Source: Alphaproteobacteria bacterium (lineage in GTDB: Bacteria > Pseudomonadota > Alphaproteobacteria > Caulobacterales > Maricaulaceae). From it: DNA of 64,000 bases. Position numbers and translations under genes: made by a program. The stretch's first letter is position 1. Each line of letters starts with the position of its first letter. Positions 15,251-24,562 of the stretch are shown piece after piece. The DNA is taken from NCBI GenBank assembly GCA_016124205.1, contig WGOD01000002.1:310001-374000 (forward strand). Direction: 5' to 3'. The notes beneath the pieces are model-generated. The model ran no database searches. It was given only the letters and a program-made list of their open reading frames with translations, and had not been told where the DNA came from.

Positions 15251-16569
15251 CAGCCGCCCGGTATCGACAGGCTGGCGCGCAGACCGCCCATCGGGCTCTC
15301 GCTCAGCGTCACGTCGCCGCCATGGCTGCGCGCCACGTCGCGGGCGATGGCCAGGCCCAGTCCGACGCCGGAGCGGTTCTGGTTGCGCGCCTCGTCGAGG
15401 CGGGAGAAGGGCTTGAACGCCTCCTCATAGCGCTCGGGTGGAATGCCGGGGCCATCATCGTCCACAAGGATCTCGATGCGGCTGCCCGCGCGCCTGAGGC
15501 TGATCGCGACCCGCTCGCCATGCGCGGCGGCATTGGCGACGAGGTTCGCCACCGCGCGCTTGACCATGCCGGGCCGCACCGCGGCCTCGACCGCCTCGGC
15601 GGACTTCAGATCGATCTTCGCGCCCGTCCGCCCGGCATCGGCCGCGGCTTCGGCGACGAGGGCGGACAGGTCGGTGACCTGTGTCTCCTCGCCCGCCTCG
15701 CCGCGCGCGAAGGTCAGATATTCCTCCAGCATCTGCTCCATCTCGGAGACGTCGCGGCGCGCCTCCTCCCGGTCCGGGCCTTCCGGCATCAGGGCGAGGT
15801 GGAGTTTCAGGCGCGTCAGCGGCGTGCGCAGGTCGTGACTGACCCCGGCAAGCAGGCCGGTGCGCTGGTCGATATGGCGCTGGATGCGGCGGCGCATCTC
15901 CAGGAAGGCATGGGCGGCCTGGCGCACTTCACGCGCGCCGGCCGGCTTGAACCAGTCGGCGTCCTGGCCGCGGCCGAACTGCTCCGCCGCGTCGGCCAGC
16001 CGGCGGATCGGCTTGACCTGATTGCGGATGAAGATGACGGAGATGAGTGTGAGTATCGCCGTGGCGCCCAACAGCCACAGGATGAAGATGTGCCCGGTCG
16101 TCGCGAAGACGCGCTCGCGGAAGGCGATATAGCGCAAGACGCCGGTATCGGTCTGCACGCGGATGTCGACATATTGCGGATAGCGGGTGGTGTCGAACCA
16201 GATCGGCTTGTCGATCTGCGCCGTCAGGGCGCGGCGCAGCGTGCGATCGAGCGTTCGAAAGAAGGAGGTCCTTCGGCTCGTCGGCAGGGTGTCGCCGGGG
16301 CGGAAATCGACGTCGAGGCGCATCGTCTCCCGCGCATTGCGGGCATAGGGCGCGAAAGCCGCCTCGTCCTCGCCGACCTGTTCGAACAGCAGGGTCATCA
16401 TCGCGACATCGCCCGCCACGCCTTCCGACAGGCGGCTGGTCACCGTCTCCCAATGCTCTTCGAAGAAGGCCCAGGCGATCAGCGCCTGCATCATCATCAC
16501 CGGAAGGACGAAGATCAGCATCGACCGCGCGAACAGGCCTTTCGGCAGGTATCGCTTCAGCGGTCCCAC
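15250..16569 (-). CDS. EnvZ/OmpR-type sensor histidine kinase
   Basis: This 439-residue inner-membrane kinase has two transmembrane helices (about 16-36 and 161-181) enclosing a periplasmic sensor domain. A HAMP region follows (IRNQVKPIRRLADAA), then the HisKA box with H245 in GVSHDLRTPLTRLKL, the N box (NLVANAAAHG), and G1/G2 boxes (DDDGPGIPP, GVGLGLAIARDV). The overall form resembles EnvZ. The cognate regulator gene is immediately upstream on the same strand, ending 2 bp before this start, so the two are one operon. The stimulus cannot be read from sequence. Confidence 0.9.
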   Translation of the reverse strand: MGPLKRYLPKGLFARSMLIFVLPVMMMQALIAWAFFEEHWETVTSRLSEGVAGDVAMMTLLFEQVGEDEAAFAPYARNARETMRLDVDFRPGDTLPTSRRTSFFRTLDRTLRRALTAQIDKPIWFDTTRYPQYVDIRVQTDTGVLRYIAFRERVFATTGHIFILWLLGATAILTLISVIFIRNQVKPIRRLADAAEQFGRGQDADWFKPAGAREVRQAAHAFLEMRRRIQRHIDQRTGLLAGVSHDLRTPLTRLKLHLALMPEGPDREEARRDVSEMEQMLEEYLTFARGEAGEETQVTDLSALVAEAAADAGRTGAKIDLKSAEAVEAAVRPGMVKRAVANLVANAAAHGERVAISLRRAGSRIEILVDDDGPGIPPERYEEAFKPFSRLDEARNQNRSGVGLGLAIARDVARSHGGDVTLSESPMGGLRASLSIPGG

Positions 16570-16571
16570 GA

Positions 16572-17279
16572 TCAGCCCCTATCCTCGAACACGGCGTCGG
16601 CGATCAGCTTGTAGCCCTCCCCGCGCACGGTCTGAATGTGCAGGGGCTGGCGCGGGTCGCGCTCGATCTTGCGCCTTAATCGGGTGACCTGAACGTCGAC
16701 GGCGCGTTCGCCGCCGCCGGTCTTTTCCGACAGGGCGATGCGGCTGACCGCGCGCGACGGGGTCGCGGCGAGCGCGGAGAGAAGCGCGGTTTCCCCGCCG
16801 GTCAGGCGGGTCCGCGCGCCGCCCTTCGACAGGGTTTCCTGCTGCAGATCGAATTCCCAGCCGCCGAAGCGCACCTTGGCGTGCGCCGGTCCGGTCGGCC
16901 GCGCGCGCTTCAGGATGGAGCGGATCCGCAGCACCAGTTCTTCGGGCTCGAACGGCTTGGGCAGATAGTCGTCCGCGCCGAGAGTCAGCCCCTTGATGCG
17001 GTCATCGGCCTCGCCGCGCGCCGTCAGCAGGATGATCGGCACATCGCCCTTTTCCCGGACGGCCCCGGTCAATTCGAACCCGTCCATGCCCGGCATCATC
17101 ACGTCGAGGATGAGGAGGTCGAATTCCATCCCCTTCATCAGCGACATCGCCTTCGCCCCGTCGGGCGCGGTGGTCACGCGGAAGCCGCGCTCGGCCAGGA
17201 AGCGTTTCAGCAGCGAGCGGATGCGGTCGTCGTCATCGACGATGAGAAGGTGCGGCTCGGTGTCCGCCGGAGCGTTCAT
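16572..17279 (-). CDS. OmpR-family response regulator
   Basis: This 235-residue protein has a receiver domain with the acidic patch DDDD (15-18), phospho-acceptor D59 (LLILDVMMPG), the switch Thr in LLTARG and lysine in LPKPFEPEEL. A winged-helix DNA-binding domain follows (ALLSALAATPSRAVSR, VDVQVTRLRRKIE, IQTVRGEGYKL). It pairs with the downstream histidine kinase. Its start overlaps the end of pgsA by 4 bp, placing uvrC-pgsA-regulator-kinase on one strand with minimal gaps. Targets are unknown. Confidence 0.92.
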   Translation of the reverse strand: MNAPADTEPHLLIVDDDDRIRSLLKRFLAERGFRVTTAPDGAKAMSLMKGMEFDLLILDVMMPGMDGFELTGAVREKGDVPIILLTARGEADDRIKGLTLGADDYLPKPFEPEELVLRIRSILKRARPTGPAHAKVRFGGWEFDLQQETLSKGGARTRLTGGETALLSALAATPSRAVSRIALSEKTGGGERAVDVQVTRLRRKIERDPRQPLHIQTVRGEGYKLIADAVFEDRG

Positions 17280-17902
17280 GCGCGCTTCCGGGGCAGGAGG
17301 TAGCGGATCGCCGTGTAGAGGCTGAGCGCAGCGGAGAACCAGAGGAAGGACATCCAGATCTCGATGAAGAACCAGTCCGTCAGGCCGATGCCGTTGACGG
17401 CCAGCAGGCCGGCCACGAAGGGCAAGGCCAGGGTGATGAATTCCGCCGTCGTCTTCATCTTGGCGTCGAAATTGACGGGGATGGGGACGGAGTCCTGCCC
17501 CAGGCGCTGAAGCCGGATCACGGTCAGCACGATGTCGCGCGCGATGATGGCGGCGGCGGGCACGACGATCATCAGGTTGAAGGGCAGGATCCAGACCCAG
17601 ACGAACAGCCAGAAGGCCACAAAGACCTTGTCCGCAATCGGGTCGAGCAAGGCCCCGGCCCGCGTCACGGCATTGAGCGCGCGCGCCAGCCAGCCATCGA
17701 ACAGGTCCGTCAGCGCGCCCAGAACGAACAGGATCATCGCGCCCAGTGCCAGCGCGTCCGCCTCATGCTGGAAGGCCGACAGGTCGATGCCTGCGAAGGG
17801 CCGGCCCTCGCTGCTGCCATAGCTGAGGATCATCAGCACCGCCCCGGCCGGCGCCGACGCCATACGCAGGACGGTCAGGGCATTCGGCAGGGATCTAAGC
17901 AT
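17276..17902 (-). CDS. pgsA: CDP-diacylglycerol--glycerol-3-phosphate 3-phosphatidyltransferase
   Basis: This enzyme makes phosphatidylglycerol phosphate, the committed step to acidic phospholipids, at the inner membrane. The CDP-alcohol phosphotransferase motif D-x2-DG-x2-AR-x8-G-x3-D-x3-D is intact in [26 protein letters not shown] (split here only by reading it as two halves). About six hydrophobic segments follow. I take the ATG at 17902 ([14 protein letters not shown]), which overlaps the uvrC stop by 8 bp. Upstream in-frame ATGs would add a soluble extension inside uvrC. The product is 208 residues. Confidence 0.9.
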   Translation of the reverse strand: MLRSLPNALTVLRMASAPAGAVLMILSYGSSEGRPFAGIDLSAFQHEADALALGAMILFVLGALTDLFDGWLARALNAVTRAGALLDPIADKVFVAFWLFVWVWILPFNLMIVVPAAAIIARDIVLTVIRLQRLGQDSVPIPVNFDAKMKTTAEFITLALPFVAGLLAVNGIGLTDWFFIEIWMSFLWFSAALSLYTAIRYLLPRKRA

Positions 17903-19805
17903 CGCGGAACCAGTCATAGATGCGTTTTGCCATGGCTTTGGAGACACCTTCCACCCCTTCAAGGTCGGAAAGCGCCGCCCCCCTCACCGCCTTGGCCGAT
18001 CCGAAATGCGCCAGCAAGGCCTTTTTTCGCGACGGACCGACGCCGGGAATCCCGTCGAGCGGGTTATCCCGGATCGCGCGTTCGCGCTTGGCGCGGTGGC
18101 CGCCGATCGCGAAGCGGTGCGCCTCGTCGCGCAGGCGCTGGAGATAGTAGAGCACCGGATCATTCATCGGCAGTTTGAACGGCGCGCGGCCGTCCATGTA
18201 GAAGGCCTCGCGGCCCGCATCGCGCTCCGGTCCCTTGGCGATGGCGGCGAGCGGAATGTCCGACAGGCCCAGTTCTTCCATGACGGCGCGGGACGCCGAA
18301 AGCTGGCCCTTGCCGCCATCGATCAGGACGAGGTCCGGGACTGGTGCGCCCTGATCGGCTTCCTTCAGCATGCGTGAGAAGCGGCGTTTCAGCATCGCAT
18401 TCATCATCGCGAAGTCGTCATTCGTGCCGACATCCTCCGGCTTCATGTTGAAGCGGCGATACTGGTTCTTCGTGAAGCCTTCCGGCCCCGCGACGATCAT
18501 CGCGCCCAGCGCATTCGTGCCCTGGATGTGGGAGTTGTCGTAGACCTCGATCCGCTGCGGCGGTTCGGCAAGGCCGAAGACTTTCGCCACGCCTTTCAGA
18601 AGCTGGGTCTGCGTCGCGGTTTCCGACATACGGCGCGACAGCGCCTCCTCGGCATTGCGCCGCGTCTGCTCGACCAGCTTGCGCTTCTCGCCGCGCGAGG
18701 GCGCATGAACCGTGACCTTGCGGCCGGTCTTCAGCGTCAGCGCCTCGGCGATCAGCTCACCTTCCGGCAGGGCGTGCGACGTCAGGATCAGGCCCGGCGC
18801 CGGACGGTCGTCATAGAATTGCGCGATGAAGGCCGAGAGCACGTCTTCGGGCGCGCTGTCCTGTTCATGGCGCGGGAAGAAGGACTGGTTCCCCCAGTTC
18901 TGCCCCGCCCGGTAGAAGAAGACCTGGACGCAGCTCTTCCCGCCTTCCTGCGCCAGCGCGACAATGTCCGCCTCCTCCACGCCTTCGGCATTGATGCCCT
19001 GGTCGGTGGTCACGGCGGCGATGGCGCGGATGCGGTCACGCAGGCGGGCCGCGGTCTCGAAATCGAGATTCTCGGAGGCGGCTTGCATCCTTGCGCTTAG
19101 CTCCTCGCGCAGCGTGTTCGACTTCCCGCGCAGGAAGGCCTCCGCCTCGCCCACGAGTTCGCGGTAGTCATCCAGCGAGACGAGATCGACGCACGGGCCG
19201 GCGCAACGCTTGATCTGGTAGAGCATGCAGGGCCGCGTTCGGCCCTCATAAACGCTGTCGGAACAGGTCCTGAGGAGGAAGGCCTTCTGCAACGTGTTCA
19301 GCGTGCGGTTCACCGCCCCGGCGCTGGCGAAGGGGCCGAAATACTCGCCCTTGGCTTTCCGCGCGCCGCGATGCTTCAGGATTTGCGGCGCGCCGTGATC
19401 CTTCCGCACGAGGATGTAGGGGAAGGATTTGTCGTCGCGCAGGATGATGTTGAAGCGCGGCTTCAGGCGCTTGATGAGGTTCGCTTCCAGCAACAGCGCC
19501 TCGGTCTCTGTCGCCGTCACGACGAATTCCATCGAGCGCGTCAGCGCGATCATCAGCGCGATGCGATTGGTGTGCCCGCCGGACTTCGCATAGTTCGAGA
19601 CCCGGTTTTTCAGGTTCCGCGCCTTGCCGACATAGAGAACCTCGCCATCCTCCCCGTACATGCGGTAAACCCCCGGCTTTCCGGGCAGGTTCTTCACATA
19701 GCCCGCAATGATGTCGGGACCGGACAGCTTCGCCGCGCCCTCGGGCATTGGGGCGGGTCTGTCGGCCGCTTCGATCGGCGGGCGTTCGGGACGGGAGGCT
19801 TTCAT
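17895..19805 (-). CDS. uvrC: Excinuclease ABC subunit C
   Basis: UvrC makes the dual incisions of nucleotide excision repair. The 636-residue product has an N-terminal GIY-YIG nuclease ([21 protein letters not shown]), a cysteine-rich segment ([14 protein letters not shown]), a UVR helix pair ([17 protein letters not shown]) that binds UvrB, an RNase H-like endonuclease domain ([22 protein letters not shown]) and C-terminal helix-hairpin-helix repeats ([19 protein letters not shown]). A Pro-rich N-terminal extension of about 35 residues precedes the nuclease. The stop is shared with pgsA translation, suggesting coupling. Confidence 0.96.
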   Translation of the reverse strand: MKASRPERPPIEAADRPAPMPEGAAKLSGPDIIAGYVKNLPGKPGVYRMYGEDGEVLYVGKARNLKNRVSNYAKSGGHTNRIALMIALTRSMEFVVTATETEALLLEANLIKRLKPRFNIILRDDKSFPYILVRKDHGAPQILKHRGARKAKGEYFGPFASAGAVNRTLNTLQKAFLLRTCSDSVYEGRTRPCMLYQIKRCAGPCVDLVSLDDYRELVGEAEAFLRGKSNTLREELSARMQAASENLDFETAARLRDRIRAIAAVTTDQGINAEGVEEADIVALAQEGGKSCVQVFFYRAGQNWGNQSFFPRHEQDSAPEDVLSAFIAQFYDDRPAPGLILTSHALPEGELIAEALTLKTGRKVTVHAPSRGEKRKLVEQTRRNAEEALSRRMSETATQTQLLKGVAKVFGLAEPPQRIEVYDNSHIQGTNALGAMIVAGPEGFTKNQYRRFNMKPEDVGTNDDFAMMNAMLKRRFSRMLKEADQGAPVPDLVLIDGGKGQLSASRAVMEELGLSDIPLAAIAKGPERDAGREAFYMDGRAPFKLPMNDPVLYYLQRLRDEAHRFAIGGHRAKRERAIRDNPLDGIPGVGPSRKKALLAHFGSAKAVRGAALSDLEGVEGVSKAMAKRIYDWFRDA

Positions 19806-19837
19806 AAGCCTCTAGATAAGGCGTTTCGCACCTTCCG

Positions 19838-20758
19838 TCAGCGTCCGCGGTCATGGTCCGTCACCGGACAGCCGCGCTCGTCGGTCGTGTCGGTGCGGGT
19901 GAAGAGATAGAAGCCCGGCCCCAGATTCCGTGCCCAGCGAAACGCATCCCGGTCATTCCCGACATGGGTCATGTCCTCAAGTCCCGTGAAGCCATAACAG
20001 CGCTCAAGGATGTCCGGAGGAAAGGCGGTCAGTCCGGAATACCTTCCGTCTTCGGGTTCGCGGGTGAACAGGCGCGCGCGAAGGACCGAGAAAGTCGGCA
20101 GGTCCGGGTTGTGTGTGTCCTCGAGTATTCGCGTGCTCGCTCCGGTCAGCGCATAGAGGTCTTCGGTTCGCCGCCCCAGTTCCAGGACTCGTGCCATGTC
20201 GGCTTCGCTCGGCACCGTTCCGGGTGGCTCGTTCCGGACGATCCAGTGGCGCATGAACTCCTCGTTCGCGGTCGGACCGCCATGCCAGCCCACCACCCCG
20301 CCCTCGGGCACGATCCGGCGATGCGCCGCGGCAAAGGCGTAGTTAGCGCAACTCGAAAAGCAGGCCCCATCGACGATGATGAAATCGAAGGGCGGGTCGA
20401 GTGCCCAGATCAGGTCGAGCCAATCCCCGACCGCGCCACCCACCGAGCGCACGACCAGTCCATCCGGCGCCCAGTTGCCGACGCCGTCGACCAGGTCTCC
20501 ATGAATACGCGGGTCTTCCAGTATCCCGTCGTACAAGCAGTAGATCGGCAGGCCTTCGACTGTGATCTGAGCGACCGGCGGATGCGCGTCGATGACGGCG
20601 GCGCGGCAGGCCTCTATGTATCTGTCTGCGGTGTCCAGATCGGGACCGGTCGAGGACTGCAATGAAGCGACGAGAACCAGAGGTAGCAACATGACGCAGA
20701 GGATTGCTCTGGTGACAAGCGCAGGCAAGCGTCTCGGTGCAGAGCGCGTCGAACCCAT
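19838..20758 (-). CDS. Secreted ClpP/crotonase-fold-like protein (COG3904-type)
   Basis: This 306-residue protein has an N-terminal basic stretch and hydrophobic signal (ILCVMLLPLVLVASLQ). The core shows RSVGGAVGDWLDLIWAL, FIIVDGACFSSCANYAFAAAHRRIV and GVVGWHGGP. That is the arrangement of ClpP-like periplasmic proteins: a glycine loop, then Cys-x-S-x-C with a possible nucleophilic serine, then a His. Whether it is a protease is not known. Several additional cysteines lie in the C-terminal half. An internal ATG at 20692 would give a shorter signal. It is divergent from the membrane protein gene at 20827. Confidence 0.6.
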   Translation of the reverse strand: MGSTRSAPRRLPALVTRAILCVMLLPLVLVASLQSSTGPDLDTADRYIEACRAAVIDAHPPVAQITVEGLPIYCLYDGILEDPRIHGDLVDGVGNWAPDGLVVRSVGGAVGDWLDLIWALDPPFDFIIVDGACFSSCANYAFAAAHRRIVPEGGVVGWHGGPTANEEFMRHWIVRNEPPGTVPSEADMARVLELGRRTEDLYALTGASTRILEDTHNPDLPTFSVLRARLFTREPEDGRYSGLTAFPPDILERCYGFTGLEDMTHVGNDRDAFRWARNLGPGFYLFTRTDTTDERGCPVTDHDRGR

Positions 20759-20826
20759 GCCCCGTTTTGCCGCGACCGCGCAACGCGCTAGATAGGGTTC
20801 GCAACCGAGCGAGGCGTCTTAGCGCA

Positions 20827-21597
20827 ATGGAACTCTTCCAGAATCTGGCGAATGTCTTCGTGCCACCCTGGGTGCGGACGCTGATCGTTCTCGCCCTGAC
20901 GACGCTGCTTGGCTTCTGCCTGTTTCTCACCATCGGGGCCTTGCTCGACAGTGCCGAAAGACCCGACTGGATCGAGGCTTCCTTCTACCTCATCGGCGTT
21001 CTTCTGCCGCTATTGCTGATCGTCTTCGTCGTGTCGTTCGCGCAGGGCGACGCGGCCCATCTCAGGCACCGGACCGATGCCTTTCTGACCCGGCTTCTGC
21101 CGCAGACCCTCGCCTTCTTCGACAATCCGCAGCCCGCCTTTTCCGATCCGGGCACGTCCCGCCGCAGCCGGCGCATTGCGCCGAAGACGAAGGTCAGGGT
21201 GCGCAAGAACGCCGACAGCTGCATCGCGCTCTATGACATCGAGTTGCCCGGTGAGCGCGGCTTCCGCGTCTGGATGAAGGCAGAACTCAATGTGCGGAAG
21301 ATCAATATCGTGCTCTATGTCCCGAAGGATCGGGGTGAGCGCGAGGCGATACTGGATGCGCTCCGGCACTCGATCGAAGGTGCGGCGGCAGAAGGCTACA
21401 AGGTCAATCCCGCCATCGGCGAGTCCGATGCTCCCGGCTTTCCCTGCTGGTCGGTCGTCCTGATCCGGCAACTCGATGACGCCTTTCTGATCTCGTCGCG
21501 CCAGCAGCTCTATTACGCCCAGGACCTGCTTTTCTTCCTGCGCGCAGTGGTCGGCGATGCGCCCCAGCTGTTCGTTTCGGAGAAGGACACAGCATGA
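20827..21597 (+). CDS. Two-helix membrane protein of unknown function upstream of pterin genes
   Basis: The start at 20827 (MELFQNLANVFV) is preferred over an upstream ATG at 20737 because the longer N-terminus is Arg-rich, overlaps the divergent gene and lacks a membrane signature. The 257-residue protein has two transmembrane helices (about 15-38 and 51-69) and a soluble C-terminal domain of mixed alpha/beta character (RVWMKAELNVRKINIVLYVP, GFPCWSVVLIRQLDD). No family is recognised. Its stop overlaps the start of the pteridine-reductase-like gene by 4 bp, so it is translated with folM-like and folB. Confidence 0.6.
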   Translation: MELFQNLANVFVPPWVRTLIVLALTTLLGFCLFLTIGALLDSAERPDWIEASFYLIGVLLPLLLIVFVVSFAQGDAAHLRHRTDAFLTRLLPQTLAFFDNPQPAFSDPGTSRRSRRIAPKTKVRVRKNADSCIALYDIELPGERGFRVWMKAELNVRKINIVLYVPKDRGEREAILDALRHSIEGAAAEGYKVNPAIGESDAPGFPCWSVVLIRQLDDAFLISSRQQLYYAQDLLFFLRAVVGDAPQLFVSEKDTA

Positions 21598-22376
21598 ATC
21601 CCGTTGCCCTCGTGACCGGAGGTGCCCGCCGGCTGGGCGAAGTGTTCGTGCGGGCGCTCGCCGAGCAAGGGTTTCACGTCGTCATCCATGCGAACGCATC
21701 GGTTGATCGCGGCGAAGCGCTTGCAGACGCGCTTGCCGCAAACGGCATGTCGGCAGAGTGCGCCGGCTTCGACCTGACGGACTGGCGCGGCGTGCCGGAT
21801 TTCATGGACGGGCTCGTATCGCGGCTCGGGCCGATGAGGCTTCTGGTCAATTCCGCGTCGATGTTCGAATACGATCAGCCCGGAGAGATCGATCCCGAAC
21901 AGTTCAGCCGGACGCTCGACCTCAACCTGAAAGCCCCTGTCCTGCTCGCCCAGGCCTTCGCCCGGCCGCATCGCGGCATGGGCCGGGACAGCGGCGTGAT
22001 CGTGAACATGCTCGACCAGAAGCTCTGGAATCTGAACCCGGACTTCTTTTCCTACACGGTCGCGAAACAGGCCCTGCACGGTGCGACGGAATTGCTGGCG
22101 CGCAGCTTCGCGCCGGACGTGAGGGTGTGCGGGCTGGCACCGGGCATCACCCTGCCTTCGGGGGACCAGACCGAAGAAGAGTTCGAGCGGGCCCATACAC
22201 ACAATCCGATGCAGGGCGGCTCGACACCGGAAGACCTGGTGCGCGCGCTGCAATTCATCCTCGACACGCCGTCCTTTACCGGGTCGACCCTGCTGGTCGA
22301 CGGCGGGCAGCATTTCGACTCCCGCAATCGTGACGTGATGTTCGACCCCGCCGTGCGGAAGGATGCCAAACCGTGA
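21594..22376 (+). CDS. folM: FolM/pteridine-reductase-like short-chain dehydrogenase
   Basis: This is a 260-residue Rossmann-fold oxidoreductase. The cofactor loop is TGGARRLG: the TG-x3-R-x-G form typical of pteridine reductases rather than the usual TGxxxGIG. It also has the NSASMFE segment, LDQKLWNLNPDFFSYTVAK with catalytic Tyr and Lys, and LAPGITLPSG. FolM-type enzymes reduce dihydromonapterin or dihydropterins with NADPH. The 4-bp overlap with folB downstream supports a pterin role. Substrate choice is inference from the motif and the neighbour. Confidence 0.8.
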   Translation: MNPVALVTGGARRLGEVFVRALAEQGFHVVIHANASVDRGEALADALAANGMSAECAGFDLTDWRGVPDFMDGLVSRLGPMRLLVNSASMFEYDQPGEIDPEQFSRTLDLNLKAPVLLAQAFARPHRGMGRDSGVIVNMLDQKLWNLNPDFFSYTVAKQALHGATELLARSFAPDVRVCGLAPGITLPSGDQTEEEFERAHTHNPMQGGSTPEDLVRALQFILDTPSFTGSTLLVDGGQHFDSRNRDVMFDPAVRKDAKP

Positions 22377-22774
22377 ACCTCGCCCAGATCATCGAAGACG
22401 CCCTGACCCAGTCCGGCGGCAATGACGTGTTCGTCTACCGGCTGGACGGCGTCGTTGTGGACGTCGAGATCGGCATTCACGACCACGAGCGCGGCCGCCG
22501 CCAGCGGGTGCGTATCGACGTGGTGACCGTCGTGTCGGCGAAAGGCTGGGACGGGACCGACCGGATCGAGACCGTCGTCGACTACGACTATCTGTTCAAC
22601 GCGATCCGCGAGCTGAACGACCGGAAGTTCGATCTGCAGGAGACGCTGTGCGGTGCGGTCCTCGACGCCGCGCTGATGCCCGACGCGGTGCTGGCCGCGG
22701 CCGTCACGACCCGCAAGATGGACGTCTACAAGGAGGCCGAATCCGTCGGCCTGACGCGCTTCCGCAAGAAGTAG
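22373..22774 (+). CDS. folB: Dihydroneopterin aldolase
   Basis: FolB converts dihydroneopterin to 6-hydroxymethyl-dihydropterin in folate synthesis. The 133-residue product contains VEIGIHDHERGRRQRVRIDV, the DYDYLFNAIREL helix and the late lysine-containing segment AVTTRKMDVYKEAESVG, all conserved in the family. Length is normal. It starts inside the stop region of the FolM-like gene (ATGA-type overlap). The gene following on the opposite strand ends at 22782. Confidence 0.88.
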   Translation: MNLAQIIEDALTQSGGNDVFVYRLDGVVVDVEIGIHDHERGRRQRVRIDVVTVVSAKGWDGTDRIETVVDYDYLFNAIRELNDRKFDLQETLCGAVLDAALMPDAVLAAAVTTRKMDVYKEAESVGLTRFRKK

Positions 22775-22781
22775 CCGTCCG

Positions 22782-23324
22782 TCAGAACGGGTTCAGCGTG
22801 TAGCCGTCCTGTTGCAGCAGGGCATGTGCCGTCATCGCCGACAGCGACATCTGGACGCCCGGCAGCAAATCGTCGCCGGTGATGTCGTAATAGGCCGCCG
22901 TCTGGCCACAGACGAAGAATCGCACGCCGCCGAGATCGATCAGCTGCGCGACGAGTTCGGCATTGGCATTTTCCGCGCCGTCCTGGTGCGCCGCATACCA
23001 ATCCGCTTTGGTGACGTCCCAGGCCGCACGGCCGTGCAGCACGATGGCGACCTCGACATTCATCGGCTCGAGCCCGGCGCGGGCATGCATGTTGATGAAG
23101 CGCGCCGCGCTGTCGATCCGGCGGCTGACCTCGCCCGGATCCGCGCCTTCTGCGATATCGAAGGCAACGCGCAGCACCGTATCGGCCGGCAGGGCCTCGG
23201 CATCCGGAATGTCCGCGACACGGCCGTAGCTGTCGAACACCGGGCCGTAGCTGAAATCGTCGGGACCGGCATGGGCCGCGCCCGTCAGGCCGAGCGCGGC
23301 GAGGACGGCGATTGTGCGAATCAT
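22782..23324 (-). CDS. Secreted DsrE/DsrF-like protein
   Basis: This 180-residue protein has a cleavable signal peptide (MIRTIAVLAALGLTGAAHA). The mature part matches the DsrE-like family: an N-terminal VFDSYGRVADI, a central VEVAIVLHGRAAWDV strand-helix unit, and LGGVRFFVCGQTAAYYDI with the conserved cysteine. Periplasmic members of this family (COG1416) are of unknown function; cytoplasmic relatives carry sulfur. It starts inside the stop codon of the cation exchanger gene upstream (4-bp overlap), so the two are co-transcribed. Confidence 0.75.
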   Translation of the reverse strand: MIRTIAVLAALGLTGAAHAGPDDFSYGPVFDSYGRVADIPDAEALPADTVLRVAFDIAEGADPGEVSRRIDSAARFINMHARAGLEPMNVEVAIVLHGRAAWDVTKADWYAAHQDGAENANAELVAQLIDLGGVRFFVCGQTAAYYDITGDDLLPGVQMSLSAMTAHALLQQDGYTLNPF

Positions 23325-24361
23325 TCGGAAACCTCTTCCAGTTCGGTTTCGATCTGGCTGCCGACGGCCGTCAAATCGACCGGGTTCATCCAGGCCAGCG
23401 CGCCGATATAGACGGCGTAGGCGCCGAAGAAGACGAGACCCGTCAGGCGTCCGACCGCGCGGCCGGCAAACACCCAGAGCGCCAGAATCACGGCGGCTGC
23501 CAGCATGACCCAGACGTCGAACGCCATGATCTGTTCGGGCACGGCGAGCGTGCCGCCGGTCAGGCCGACGGCTAGCGATGCACCGCCACCGACGGCGAAG
23601 ACGTTGAAGATGTTCGAGCCGAGCACATTGCCGATTGCCAGCTCCGCATTGCGGCGCATGACGGCCACCATGACGGCGGCGAGTTCCGGCAGGGACGTGC
23701 CGATCGCCACGGCCGTGAGGCCGATCACCGCGTCCGGTACGCCGAGCAGTTCGGCGGCGCGCGTGCCGCCCGAGACGATCATGTGCGCGCCGAGCGGCAG
23801 GGCGACGAGGCCGACGATCAGGAAGAGCGCGATGGCCGCGCCGGAATTCGGCAGGCCGGGCCCTTCATCGACCTCGATCAGTTCGGCGAGCGAGGGATCG
23901 TCGGGCTTCTTGCGGGCCAGCACGCCCATATAGCCGACGAAGAGGATGACGAGCGCGACCAGCACGCCGCCTTCCCAGAGCTGGATGCCGCCATCCCAGG
24001 CCGCCCAGATCAAAGCGCCGGAAGCGAGGAGCGCGAAGAACGCATTGCGTTTCACGCCCGGGGCGTTCGTCGCGATCGCACCGAAGATCGCTGGCAGGCC
24101 GAGCACGAACAGCACGTTGGCGATGTTCGAGCCGACGATATTGCCGACCGCGAGGCCGGGATAACCCGACAGCGAGGCGTCGATCGACACGACGAGTTCG
24201 GGTGCCGACGTGCCGAAGGCGACGATCGTCAGGCCGATCAGCAGAGACGGCACATTCCATTTCTTCGCGAGCGAGGTCGCACCGCGAATCAGGAAGTCCC
24301 CGCCGAACAGCAAGGCGACGATGCCGGCGAGAATGAGCGCGAAAGCTGCAAGCAGCGTCAT
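23321..24361 (-). CDS. Calcium/sodium antiporter, YrbG/CaxA type
   Basis: This 346-residue inner-membrane exchanger of the CaCA superfamily has about ten hydrophobic helices. It has two internally repeated ion-binding motifs of opposite topology: VAFGTSAPELVVS at residues 48-60 with GNIVGSNIANVLF, and VAIGTSLPELAAV with GNVLGSNIFNVFA in the second half. These acidic motifs coordinate Ca2+ and Na+. It heads an operon with the DsrE-like gene. The tiny 26-residue protein gene lies 22 bp upstream on the same strand. Confidence 0.9.
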   Translation of the reverse strand: MTLLAAFALILAGIVALLFGGDFLIRGATSLAKKWNVPSLLIGLTIVAFGTSAPELVVSIDASLSGYPGLAVGNIVGSNIANVLFVLGLPAIFGAIATNAPGVKRNAFFALLASGALIWAAWDGGIQLWEGGVLVALVILFVGYMGVLARKKPDDPSLAELIEVDEGPGLPNSGAAIALFLIVGLVALPLGAHMIVSGGTRAAELLGVPDAVIGLTAVAIGTSLPELAAVMVAVMRRNAELAIGNVLGSNIFNVFAVGGGASLAVGLTGGTLAVPEQIMAFDVWVMLAAAVILALWVFAGRAVGRLTGLVFFGAYAVYIGALAWMNPVDLTAVGSQIETELEEVSE

Positions 24362-24382
24362 GAGGTCAAGCCGTACAGGGCT

Positions 24383-24463
24383 CTAGTCGAGACGCTTGTA
24401 TTCGATCAGGTTGAGAAGCGCGAAAACGCCGAAGCAGACACCGAAGACGACAAGGGCGGCCAT
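24383..24463 (-). CDS. 26-residue membrane microprotein
   Basis: A very short frame preceded by GTGTGAGGAAA reads MAALVVFGVCFGVFALLN then LIEYKRLD and stops at TAG. It is one hydrophobic helix with a charged C-terminal cap, placed 21 bp upstream of the antiporter start. The ending L-IEYKR-D recalls tiny conserved proteins I associate with related alphaproteobacteria, but that is memory, not a search. A role as an antiporter accessory peptide is only suggested by position. Confidence 0.55.
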   Translation of the reverse strand: MAALVVFGVCFGVFALLNLIEYKRLD

Positions 24464-24562
24464 GCGGATTTCCTCACACAAAACAGACAGACGTGGCAGG
24501 GTTCATAACCCGGACACGGCGTCCGGGCTAGCAGGGTGGCGCAGGCTTTTGAAGGAAATCCG

